Below, one piece after another: positions 14,301 through 25,215 of a stretch of 64,000 bases of DNA; position 1 is the stretch's first letter, and each line of letters opens with the position of its first letter. The stretch comes from Gibbula magus (Eukaryota > Mollusca > Gastropoda > Trochida > Trochidae), in the NCBI GenBank assembly GCA_936450465.1, contig OW388297.1:29282387-29346386 (forward strand). Direction: 5' to 3'. A model generated the notes under the pieces. The model was not told the origin of the DNA and did no database searches. It saw only the letters and a program-made list of their open reading frames with translations. Position numbers and translations under genes: made by a program.

Positions 14301-16035
14301 TCTGCATGTTGTTCAATACTGTTGTGAAGTTGAACATATTTTTTGTAAACAATCTGTCAATTACTCGAAAAAACTGTAGCACATACTAACACACAATACC
14401 TACACAGGAATGTTAAGACAATAAAGTTCTGTTACATAGTTTATTGCTTGCGTATGGCGTGGTCATCTCTCATCCAGGGGTCACTTGTGATGAGCTGTGG
14501 ACATGTCCTTCTGACAGCATCATAACTCACTTGACATGCATGGACGACTTCACATGTTGGAGGGGACAGGCTCTGTTACTTCACAACATCCAGCAAGCTT
14601 TGGATATCGGACAGTGCTCAAGTTGTTATTTTGGCCTTCAATTATCAAAAGATCGTACTTATCTGTATCATCCTTCGTTATCAGTAAGGTGCCAGATTAA
14701 TGATAGTTTATGATTTTCTTGGTGTTGATTAACATATGTGGTGAAAAAGAGTGCATTTCTCCTAGTAAACCAACTGCTGTGCTGACACAGAAAAGCTGAT
14801 GAATTGCAGCAAGGATTAAATGAGCCAATGAAAGACTGGTGCTAGTTATGCCTTGCGGAGGAAGTGGCCAGTAAACATAGTAATTTGTAAGTTGGTAAAG
14901 TGAGTTCTGTCAGTGTTATTGTGACACCTTCACACCTCCCTCATTGAAGAGTTCCTGTGTCAGTATTCTCACTCCCTAGGTAGCAGTTCTAGGCAGTTTA
15001 ATATTGCAAGGTGTTAAGCTGGTGTGGTGAGAAATATAGATTTTGTCTTTGCTTCTGGGCAGTGTAACATATGGTATCTGCAGCCTTTCGTCCATCAGGA
15101 CCTCTAGGTCTCATCATGTGGGTTGGTCGGATCAGGCAACACAAATATACTTGCATGCATGGATCCCAAGAATTGATTATTAGATTTGTAACCAGGGATG
15201 TGAAGTTTCTGTGTTTTCACTGATTTCTATGTTTTTAAGGCGTGGTAGGAATTTATCTTAGATCCTAGAAAATTATAATGGTGGAGGTGAGTGTGCTTCT
15301 GGTTGTTGGCAATCCCAAGATATCTGATTTTGATCAGTTTTATACAATAAGCATTTACTTTGAAGTTTATATTGAAAAAAATTAAACTCCATGGCATACA
15401 TTTGTGTTATGATTTAATAATTACAAAATGGTTTTGTTACACTAATTTCCGCGTTTCTGATTGGACGAAAGCTCTCAAAAACCTGCTGCCATTTCTCGAT
15501 GAATGCAGATAAAATGTGCTACCATACCTCGTGCATTCGTACCTTGTGACGTCACAATCCATTCGAACAAACAGTCGGGTCTGCCGGTTCTTACAACTGA
15601 GCGTAACGTTTTGATGCAAAATATGAAATACATATGTAGTTTCGTCTTCACACCTACACCTATAACTGGAATATACATTTCTTTTCCGAATGAGACAATT
15701 AACTTCACCGGGAACACTTAATTTTGATAGATACAAGTCCCCGAGCTTGTTCACTCACAGCGCTTCACTAACAGCAGCCATGTTTGAACGTCGCGTGATA
15801 TGCTAATGAGGGTTAATCTAAAAATCCGGAATGTAGAGTAAACGAACTCTGATTGTATGCATGTGAATGTTGGGGAAAACAAAATTAAATCTTCTGCCGT
15901 TTTAGATGAAGAATTCCTCAATTTTGATTCAGCCATGTATCATTGCGTGTAACAAGCCGTTGTTTCTCGTGATAAATTACAAATATATTAGATTTGTGTA
16001 AATATTTAAAGAAAAACCTGTTGATTTTGTAATTA
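11397..16035. other. non-coding DNA, no gene seen
   Basis: No recognisable domain or exon was found. The frame at 12307-12615 (102 codons) and overlapping frames on both strands at 15437-15754 have no recognisable content. The stretch 15440-15830 is richer in CpG than its surroundings. It contains a palindromic CRE (TGACGTCA, 15546-15553), an inverted CCAAT box and an octamer-like ATGCTAAT, so it could be a regulatory patch or part of an unrecognised repeat. Confidence 0.5.
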
Positions 16036-16182
16036 TAAGGATTGTTTTACATGTTTTGTGCCTCTATCGAAGTATAACAGCAACAAATTTTGTATAACAT
16101 CGCTCCGCTACGCTACGCGATGTTATACAATTTTTTGCTGTTATACTTCGATAGAGGCACAAAACATGTAAAACAATCCTTA
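16036..16182. repeat. long near-perfect inverted repeat (hairpin)
   Basis: Two arms of about 65 bp, from TAAGGATTG to the matching CAATCCTTA, are almost exactly complementary; they differ by a two-base length change and one substitution. The loop is short and CG-rich (CTCCGCTACGCTA). This is the structure of a foldback MITE. The flanks are AT-rich and I could not define a target duplication beyond a possible TA. Confidence 0.85.
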
Positions 16183-18119
16183 AATAAATTGACAGTCGAA
16201 AAATCATTCTTGAATATATACGATGATATTAAGTCATACTGGGTTTTTTTTATACTCTAAAGAGTAAACACAAGCAAGATCATTTTATTACAAAAGTATT
16301 TGATTTTAAATATCGAAAAAGGATTAGCTAATGGATTTCTTGAAGCTGTGAGTGTTATCACTCCAGAGTAAAAGGAGTTGGAGGTCTGCAAGCACTAAAC
16401 GTCAATCTACAAGTATTGAATGCATTGATAAGCTCTAACAGGAACGATCTGACTTGAAAGCTCCAGAAACAAAGAACACAGTCAGTACGTTCCACATTCA
16501 GTGAACACAGTCTATAATGTGCTTCTCAGTTGAACACACCATTTCACCTCTTTACAGCCTGAGCGACAAAGGAAAACATGGCCCACAAGAGTCCTGATCA
16601 AGTTTATTTGTCCATGCTCTGATACATGATTACTCCATTCCCTGGTCAATTTGTGTCTGACCAGTGGTCACTTAGAAAGATTCTGGCCAGTTATGGAGAT
16701 TCTGTGTCCAGTGAAGGAAGCCAGATCAAGTTTCCTGTATTTATCAAGGTTTGATTCCCCGGTGTAACCAGACACTGCTCACAGGACCAAATAGCACCAG
16801 GCTAATGTCAGATCGTTGTGAGGGCTTCTATAACATCACTATACTCTTTATAGTCTGGATAATAACAGGGTGGACTATCTATATCAGTCCATATGCTTTA
16901 ATAGCCCCATCTATCCCTCCCACTTTGTCTTCTATGAGTTGGCTGGGATACAATAAGGATATCTGATATACTTACCTAGCTAGTAGATTTAGTGTTGGGG
17001 GCAGAATGGTACTATTCAGTCCAGTAAAAATTCAAATGATGTTATCTGCATTTAGATAAGTACATTTAGCACCTTGATGTTTGATTTCTTGGTGTTTTGT
17101 TGGAACATCCTAACTTAGCTTCTCATACAGTTTCCAGTATTGCATACCTTATCATTAAAAGGTGTATTCCATGTTGAAGGTGATCATGATTAGTCCTATG
17201 GCTGGTTTTAAAGGGGCAGCACTACTTGCTTGCAAACTAGTCCTTAGTGTTTTGATCAGGTATAGTACTACATTCTTCAAATAAACTGAAGGTTTTAACT
17301 GTTTCACTGTTCCTTTGTGATAGTGGGTTAGTTCATTATCTCTCAAAACATGGTTGATTAAACTATCATTTAAAATAAAGTGAATCTTTTTTTTAATGAA
17401 TTCCAGGGCAACTTTCTTTCTCTATGGAAATCACAGTTATTTTCTGTTGACTGCTGTTTTGAGCTTCAAGATAAAGTGTAGAGATAGTCATTGTTCAGGG
17501 GAGTCTGCTTATATAGTACAGTCAATTTAGCCAATTGTTTCAGAGTGATTGGACAAAATTGCAACAGAATTCAGAATTGTTGTTTCAGTGGAGGAGTGGT
17601 TTCTTCTTCTTTACCTTGAAAATGGTCTTACACTTGGAAAGGTTACTGACCTTTAATGTTTTGGGAGTGGTCATGCAAATGCTAAACACAATTCTTCAAT
17701 AGAAAAGAACACTTTGAAAGATAACACCTTATCTCAGAAGGCAGATACAATGAAGACATGAGACAACTTCATTGAGAGGTTCATAGACAGAAATGAAGAT
17801 AATGACAACTGTCATTAAGCTTAGGGGAGTGGTGTGGATACAGCTATGAAACCAACATCTGAATATCAATAGAAAGTGACCTTCAAACTGTAGGGAGTGT
17901 TTTCAGTCTGTTTCAACCAATTCTTGTAATAATGAAGACTAAGCTGGCATCAAGTCTGTAGGAGTGGTGAGTGCAGCTATGTCCCGCCAGCTCACTGACC
18001 AGTACACCATGGGGGTGAGTATGCAGCTCTCAGTGCTGAATTGATTAAGCATTGACTATTCATTCAGACAGTGTTTGTTTGGTGAGTCATGTCCACTGTG
18101 TCCACTCCCATGCTATGCA

Positions 18120-18605
18120 CACACTAACCAGAGGGGGTAAGAGGAAAACTGAAATGAAAAGGGGACAGATTTGAGATAGGGGATATAAATAGGGAAAAAA
18201 GGGTAGGGAAACAAGATACATAAAATCTAAGAAGTTGAATAGGAGAAGGCTAGTATATATTTTATGAGAGTGGATTGTGAAATCTGAGAAGATACCGGTA
18301 AGAGCAGAGGAAGAGAAGAACAAGGGAAGGTGAAGTGGGGAGGAGTAGGGAAGGGTAAGGGATAGTGAAGACATGGAGTAAATTCCTGGAAGAAAAAATT
18401 GGGAATAGAAGGGATCTTTGAGGGAGATGAAAAATAATGAGAGTAGGGTTTGGAGAGAATGAGGGTTGGATGTTGGAAGGTACACTTGAATGAGGGTCTG
18501 ACCAATGAATGGGGGAGGGAGGGAGGGAGGGACTAAGAATGGTGAACTGACAGATGAATGGGGGTGGGGGAGCAACTAAGGAGGGGAAGAGGGAAGAATG
18601 GGTGA
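18120..18605 (+). repeat. purine-rich tract with (GGGA)n run
   Basis: The + strand is strongly purine-biased for nearly 500 bp, with G/A runs such as GGGAGGGAGGGAGGGAGGGA at 18511-18532. The run of five G-triplets meets the usual G-quadruplex pattern, and the homopurine strand could also form triplex DNA. The Pro/Ser/Leu-rich frames on the opposite strand are products of this composition. Confidence 0.7.
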
Positions 18606-19116
18606 CCAATACATGCAGCTGTATGCCTCGCTGGACATCGTCTGTATTAATTGCTGATAATTAACAAGATATTTCTTTCTTCTGCAGATGGCATTTCACA
18701 TGCATTTCTCACCAGTGCAATTGTAGAATTGTGATCTTGATGACAGCTGCTTTGTTTTGCTTGGGGTATTTATGTGGAGAGTAAGCAGCTGATTCATATT
18801 GCTGAGATGATTGTGTTAAATTGCATTATTTAGTGTGTCTGACCAACAAAGATCCATCCATTTACAGTGTCGTGATGAGCAGACATTTGTATCAGTAAGT
18901 ATCTTATTGAATAAGCTTGTGTCTCTGTGTGTATAATGACTTCCATAAGTCCTATACATGTGTGTGTAATTCTGGATAATGGGTAATCACCTCACACCAG
19001 CATTGTAACAAATGAGTGTCACATTCTTCCCTGACGAGTGGAAATAACATATAATAAGAGACTTTGTGTCAATCATGGTAAGTGCGAGAGTGTGTCCAGG
19101 GGAGCAGAGTCAATTA

Positions 19117-19146
19117 TACAGGCGGGGAGGGAGGGAGGGAGGGAGG
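19117..19146 (+). repeat. (GGGA)n run, G-quadruplex-prone
   Basis: Five consecutive GGGA-type units follow GGCGG. This is a second instance of the motif seen at 18511-18532, 0.6 kb away on the same strand. Confidence 0.75.
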
Positions 19147-22100
19147 TTAATCTGCCTGACACTGCCCCACTGCCTCATATATCAGAGCTGGGAGCTGGTC
19201 CGGTATCGGTCAGATGGATACAGGACACCGCCACATACAGTAGTACTCAGACTTCATTGGTATAGCTGTACTGCAGGGATCTACCTCTAGCCTAACACAA
19301 GCTGTATCTGTACTGTATGATTGTATTACTGGATTCTACTTCATGGAACTTGCATCTATGTTACAACATTGTTATTTGTTATAATCCCTCAGATACTTCA
19401 TCTGAAATTCTAAATGCAATGCTGCATTCAGAGTACCTCTGGACTCTAACTGAAAACTGCAGATTGTTCTTTATTACGTGTCTGAACTCCAATGCTGTAT
19501 ATGTATGAGAACTAGCTGTCTCACAAGATCCCTGACTTCATAAGATTCCCCAACCCCCCAGCTGAAGGCCATAGGGCTCAACTGGAAGTTTGTATAGTCA
19601 GTTGTTTGGTCAAGCCTGAGATACCGCTGACTGACCAGACAGGACTGGACTGAGGGAACACAGACAGACCGGCTAAGTTCCACTGCTGGACACTTTGACC
19701 TGCTTCCCGAGCAGAGAGAGAGAGAGTAAGCTCCACATTGCAGAACAGACTGACTGCATGGATTGAGTGACAGACTGACATGGTGTTTGTGTTGTTTGAG
19801 CTGGACTCACAGAGGTAGAAGGATCAATACATGCTAGGCGTGTGCAGCTAGCCAACTGACCGACCAACCGGCCAGCCAGTGTCCAGACTGTGAGTGACCA
19901 GTGGCCGGATTATTGCCTGAGATTGTCTAGCTGAGTAACCACTCTGACTCAACAACAGAGTTATAACATGCAGTGTTGTAACGCACCCTGCCTGCCTGTA
20001 ACCTGTGTGGATACTGCCTTCATGTAAGCTGTTGACTGGTAAGAGTAGATCAGACCAGGTGACCCGTGTAGTTTGTCCAGTAGGTCGGAGTGTGCTCTGT
20101 GTGTATGGAGTCTGGTGCACATGTTGCGATGTCAGATTGGAGGTCACAGTGATCTCAACCTGCACCGGCTTGTGTACAGAACACAGAAAGTGTTAGTGCT
20201 TCTACTCCCTGCTTGGAGTTGTGGATAGAGCTATAGATACTAGTTAGGGATGACTGCTCCACTGTTAAAATATATGGACCTATGTCTTAATCGTATTATT
20301 CCAATCAAGCTTGAATGAATAGTGCTGTGTATTAATAATCTGCTTATAAGATTGTTTGGAATTTCACATCTATTTTGAGAAATGATAAGGAGAACATTAC
20401 TTGAGCTTTGCTATGCAAACCATTGTTTATTCCATCAGCTTGTTAGTATTACAAATGTTCTTTCCAAATATGACAAGAACGTGCTAAGCTCCCAAGTCAT
20501 TAACAGGAATCGTGACAGGAGATTCAGGGCTAATGAAGCTATTATCAAGTTTTAATGCTAATATTCTCTGAGGCACACTTCTGTATGGCAGGGTCTGTGA
20601 GACAGCTGTGACAAGAAGTCATTGTGTGAGGGAAATATTCAATACCAAGTGCTCATAATATTTTCCACATAAATAATGCATAAGATGCTGCCTGACTCGA
20701 GTTGCATGTCCACTAACAGGTAGTAGAATCTTCAGGTCCAGTTTCCTTCATCCAACATTCATACTCAGTGGTCGTGACTTATATTACTGAACTAATCTGA
20801 CCATCACGAGGAAATACTGAACTAAGAATTGCATTGTTAACAATCATGAACTATGTTCACTGCAGTGTTAGTAAGTATTTATTAACAACTCCAGAGGAAA
20901 ATATTCTAACCATCGATTGCAGTATCTAATACAGAACAAAAAATTCGGCATTAGAGCCTAATGTCCGAATTGTTCAGTCAGTAATGGGGAATGAAGGTCA
21001 GTGACCCACACTGCACACCTGACTGACTCCCCCTGTACCTGAGAGTTTGTTAACGAGTGTACAGGTCCACTGTGCCCTGGGGCATATCCTCCATCAAGTC
21101 GCGCAGGTAAACATGGCTAGCAGTGCACGCTATGCAGACATTCTTCATCTGACTGGCTGTGGATATGGATCTCCTCCTAGTGGTCAGTTATAGTGCATTC
21201 TGATGGTATTTCTACTGACACAGGAAACACGGGTTCGTTGTGAGCGTGGTCTACATAATACATACACTTACGTTCTGGATCTCTGGCAAAGGATGTGTTT
21301 GTCTTTCTGGTGATGTGCTGATCTGTCTGACAGGCAATGGATGAGATTCTTCTGCTTGTGGTCAGTGGGAATATCGTGACATGTTTGTGCTGCTATTTGC
21401 AAACATAAATATGGTCCAGCTGTACATGCTGTACACACACATAGACATATTCTTTGTGTCACATGCCATTACAGTTTGTTTGGTAGGCTGTGGATATACT
21501 CTTATTATCTTATTGTCACTGTTGTAGTCATTACCATAATACCACATCCTCAAGATGTTTTCATGAGTAAACATAGACAAGCTGTCTTTTATCTATCTGT
21601 GGACAGTGGATAGATATGAGGCATTACTATGGTTAGAATAGGGAAATGATGAAAAAGGGCTGAAGTTACATACTATGTCTTGAGATTTCTAATAAAGTAA
21701 TCTCTATATACTCATGTGCCGGGTTTGTGAGTATTTATTTTTAAATGAGGATCTTAGTCTTGTGGTCATTATCTATATGATTGTGGTCAGTGGAACAGTG
21801 ATAAATTTGTTTGATAATTGAAAAGAGTGATCAGTGAACTATGTCATCAATGAAAAACATTATTGGTTATTTTCAACCAAATGAGTAAAAAATAGATATT
21901 ATTAACTGAGGAAGTGTGTCATATACCTTTTGCTAAACGTGTGTGAATTTTTTAATTGCGAGACTAAGGATTATACACATAAAAAACACTTATCAATAGA
22001 CAGAAAACACTCCACGTCCCTTGCGATGGCAAGTCCCAATGGTGTAAAAAAAATTCCGGTAATTGTTTTATGATGTCACAAATGTTGAAAAACAGGAACT

Positions 22101-22444
22101 CATGCTTATAAAATGTTTGCTAGGCAAAGGTGATATGTGCACATGTGGTCGTATGAAAATATTGACTTGTTTATTTTCAACCATATGAGTTATAATAGTG
22201 AAGTAAGTCAGCAATGGAAAACAATCAGTGTATGTTTATCAACAGTTTTGTTTGCATACTTTTAGTGTATATATTGAATAAAATAAGAAGTATTGGGCAA
22301 TCATGAAGTGAATGTCGAGGGGAAAGTTTGCAATGTTATGACATTTGGGTCTGGTAAAGAAGGTTCTTAATGGTCAGAAACATTGTGATGATACAATTGT
22401 CCTAAAAATGAAAGTGAACATTTTGACATCTTTCCAGTTAGAAA

Positions 22445-22530
22445 TGGGGTCGGGATAGCACAGTAGTCAGCGCTTTCGGCTTTGGATCGATAGGTCTAGG
22501 GTTCTAATCCTGGGAGGGACTCTGCAGATT
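22445..22530 (+). mobile_element. tRNA-derived SINE head
   Basis: The segment starts GGGTCGGGATAGCACAGTAG, in which TAGCACAGTAG fits the RNA polymerase III A-box consensus. About 35 bp later GGTTCTAATCC fits the B-box with one mismatch. Spacing and order are those of a tRNA gene, but the acceptor stem and anticodon arm do not pair properly, so it is a tRNA-derived SINE and not a tRNA. The tRNA-unrelated body follows; its 3' end is unclear. Confidence 0.6.
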
Positions 22531-22789
22531 TGTTTGCTGTAGAGAAATGTCCTATATGCTGTAAGGTTTGGTTGTAATGCTATACTGAACATATGGGTTG
22601 CTAGATTAACATTTATTCTCAGAAATAGTTTTTTTCTTATCAACATCATTTTACAAACAATTCAAATATTTATACAAAATGGAGCCCTAAAGATGCCTAG
22701 AGCTGAGTAATCTGGCTATAATTATCTAGACTGGGCTGGTCGTGAATTGACTATTTTGCTCTAGGGTCTGAATGACAGACTAATGGTTT

Positions 22790-22925
22790 GCTAGTTCCAG
22801 CCAATGCTCGCAGGTTTCACTGCAATGTATAACCACCATGGGCATTTTAGGCTTTCTCCAGGCAATAATACCAGCAACCATGACATAAGTGAAATACTCT
22901 TGAAAGCAGCATTAAACCCCAACTC
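22790..22925 (+). repeat. dispersed repeat with GCGGCGTTAAAC-type tail, copy 1
   Basis: The sequence runs from GGTTTCACTGCAATG through GGCTTTCTCC and ATAAGTGAAATA to CTTGAAAGCAGCATTAAACC. It matches 28385-28505 over about 120 bp with scattered differences. The shared 3' end is also seen at 42059-42112. This is probably a SINE or the 3' end of a LINE. Confidence 0.65.
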
Positions 22926-23344
22926 TTCACACCTAGTTATAACTCTTTCTATTTGGTTTTGATGTGGGTCAAATGTGACAATCTTGCTGTGGCTATATAT
23001 TTTTGCATTGATCAAAATGGAGAATAAATGGGTTTCAAAATAATTATTATCCAGAGATTGCTATGGATATCTTTATTCCACTCATTTCAGACTGATAATA
23101 TTTGATTTAATTCAACATTACATGAACTGAAGACATAACACTGTGATGTCATGAAGATCGTGACATCAACATTATGACATCATAGCACTGTTTTGATACT
23201 CGTTCACTGTGTATACTTCTACAATGTAAACCTTTTACCTACTGCTATCCCATGATCTCTCCAAAGCCTTTGTGCTGTGTGATTCAGATCTGTTGAATTA
23301 GGTTTTGTTGACAACAATGTCATATGTTTTCTGTCTTGTTGCAG

Positions 23345-23436
23345 ATGGGAGACTGAGTACATAGTGGAGATGACGGATACCACCGAGACACTAGTGTGAT
23401 GGATTACACGACAGCACCTCGTCTTCACTTCTATAG
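23345..23436 (+). other. candidate 5'UTR exon of RAR
   Basis: The 92-bp stretch is preceded by a good acceptor (TTTTCTGTCTTGTTGCAG) and ends at CTATAG|GTACCT. It contains three ATGs at 23345, 23370 and 23399. The first two are closed by stops within the exon; the third overlaps the preceding TGA and would meet a stop soon after splicing to the exon at 25094. That pattern suits a leader exon with upstream ORFs, not a coding exon. Linkage to RAR is inferred from position only. Confidence 0.4.
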
Positions 23437-23752
23437 GTACCTTATCTTGCTCAGTTATCTATCAGTTTTAGGAATAAACTTCCTTCCAGGTTGATGACTG
23501 GAGAGTACGGGGGCTTAAACCATCGATCAGTGAGGGGTTGGGGACTAAACCTTGTAAAAAGTTTTGGTTGTTGGGGAACCATATTTTAAGCTTCTATAAA
23601 TGCTATTTTAGAAATTCTGTACTCTTGTGAGACTGGTCCCATGAATTTGACATACCTCAATGTGGATTATAAATTGTAAATTTGGTGGCATATTATTTGA
23701 TATATTAGTCTTTACCTTATAATAAATGAATACTGCCATACCTGATAATGTA

Positions 23753-23772
23753 CAGAGCCAATGGCTCTATTT
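23753..23772 (+). repeat. solo hairpin tail of a dispersed element
   Basis: CAGAGCCAATGGCTCTATTT is a near copy of the tails at 1671, 44748 and 61043. Only the tail is recognisable. Confidence 0.5.
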
Positions 23773-24056
23773 ATTTTCCATCACTATTGATATTTTTAGT
23801 AATTTGATATTATTTCCAATGATAAAATCTTTCTATAAAATATGATACTCTCCATGTTGACCCAGATCAAAGTCATGAGATATGATTTTGTGGTCTGCCA
23901 CAATGAAACCCAAGTAGACAGACTCACATGGTCGACTACAACTGATTCATACTGGGACAATAGACCCCCATAACAGAGTTAATCTTGAGCCTTCAGTCAA
24001 AATATTCCCCCTTTTGATGTTTGGGGCTGGCTAGGGTTTCACGATGGTCAGTACTG

Positions 24057-24110
24057 TGACCTGACCTAGATTTCTCAGCAGTCAGGCAGGCAGAGAGGTC
24101 AGTCTGACCT
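24057..24110. promoter_or_regulatory. cluster of nuclear-receptor half-sites
   Basis: AGGTCA-GTC-TGACCT at 24096-24110 is a perfect inverted repeat of the AGGTCA half-site with 3-bp spacing, the arrangement of an estrogen response element. Two abutting half-sites on the opposite strand (TGACC TGACCT, 24057-24067) lie 29 bp upstream, and a further TTGACA follows. The cluster lies between two candidate 5' exons and 1 kb before the RAR start codon. Binding is not shown by sequence alone. Confidence 0.4.
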
Positions 24111-24262
24111 TTGACATTGTCTGTGGGAAGGGAGATAACTCTTGTCAATGGAGGACAGAGATGTGAATGAAATAGATTTTATTGAATGAAATAAACTTGA
24201 TTTGTTAAAATCAAAGTTTATTTACTGTTTCTAATCTATTTCTTTATGTTTTCCACTTGCAG

Positions 24263-24336
24263 TTTAATCTGAAGATTTACAATATTCTCTGATTACAGAT
24301 CTGAAAGTTTGCAGACACTATGATATCTTCTAAATG
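24263..24336 (+). other. second candidate 5'UTR exon of RAR
   Basis: A pyrimidine-rich acceptor (TTTTCCACTTGCAG) precedes this 74-bp stretch, and AAATG|GTAGGT follows. It has no open frame joining the RAR start. Assignment rests on splice signals and position only, and it could be chance. Confidence 0.25.
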
Positions 24337-25136
24337 GTAGGTATACATATATTCTTCTGTGGTTGTGCTTCATTTTGCCTATTAACCATTTGAACTTGAT
24401 AATAATGTAACAGATAAATGTCCTCTATGCTTAAACATTTCACTTAATATTAGTAACAGAAACAAACCTCTGTAGAAATGAATCCATTATTCTGTTGTAA
24501 CATTGTCATTGCAAATTTCTTTTTATCATTTTATCAATTTCTGATTTCTTGATCATACAATTATCTCGACTGTTTTCAAATTCATGTCATGTCAGAACTA
24601 ACATGACAGTTCACAACAACGAAGATCTGATGTTAATTGTGATACTTCTACCCCACTTTATTGATCGTTATTAACAATAACTCAAACATCCTTAAGAAAG
24701 TATTCACGATTATGCTAATCATTCCGTACAGTAAGCTTACACCGACATCAACCAATAACTCTTCTTTTAGCAATATCTTCGATTGATCATAACTTTCTAT
24801 AAATGTCAGATAAAGAAAAAGCAAGATGACAACTTTTTTAAAGTGAATATCACAATGTTTCAGAAAATACTTTTAATCACACGACTGAAGTAAGTTACAA
24901 GAGCCAGGTATCTGGATTTTGGGATTAAAAAATGTCAAAAGATACACAAGACCTCACATCAGTTATGTTCTTATCTTTTTGATCATTACCTTGTAATCAC
25001 TGTATATTTCAAATTTCAATGTGGTATATTTATTGACTAATATAGGATGGTTGTGTTGTTGACTAATACAGGATGACATGTTTCTCTATTCAGGCGCTGT
25101 GTGCTGTAGTCCATCTTCCTTGTGAAGAAAGGAACC

Positions 25137-25215
25137 ATGAACCATAACATGGGCACCCACCCCATCAGTGTCGGAAATACATCCTCAGCAGCAAACCATG
25201 TCTCTCAGTCCTCAG
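25137..25215 (+). CDS. RAR: RAR coding exon 1 (A/B region)
   Basis: This exon encodes residues 1-26 plus the first base of codon 27. The transcript exon appears to start at 25094 after TTCTCTATTCAG. The ATG has a favourable context (GGAACCATGA), and an in-frame TAG lies 30 bases upstream. The donor is TCAG|GTAAAT. A 43-bp duplication creates an identical second donor at 25259. The region is Ser/Asn-rich and has no domain. Confidence 0.8.

Larger units (their letters stand above)
16183..22444. other. non-coding DNA upstream of the RAR gene
   Basis: No coding exon is recognisable. The interval contains a purine-rich tract (18120-18605) and a second G-quadruplex-prone run (19117-19146). A somewhat GC-richer stretch runs from 19080 to 20220. 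At 21106 a good splice donor (GCGCAG|GTAAAC) follows a GC-richer patch that could be the end of a 5' exon. None of this is strong enough to call a promoter. Confidence 0.5.

Noticed and set aside
14444..14713. 89-codon Cys-containing frame on the + strand
   Set aside because: It looked like a possible small secreted protein, but there is no signal peptide, no splice support and no family resemblance.
15437..15754. Three overlapping frames on both strands
   Set aside because: Overlapping frames on both strands reflect a stop-poor, CpG-richer patch. None has a recognisable domain.
18087..18609. Pro/Ser/Leu-rich frames on the - strand (up to 162 codons)
   Set aside because: They are translations of the pyrimidine strand of a purine-rich tract; three frames are open together.
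22445..22530. A functional tRNA gene
   Set aside because: Polymerase III boxes are present, but the acceptor and anticodon stems do not pair and a SINE-like body follows.
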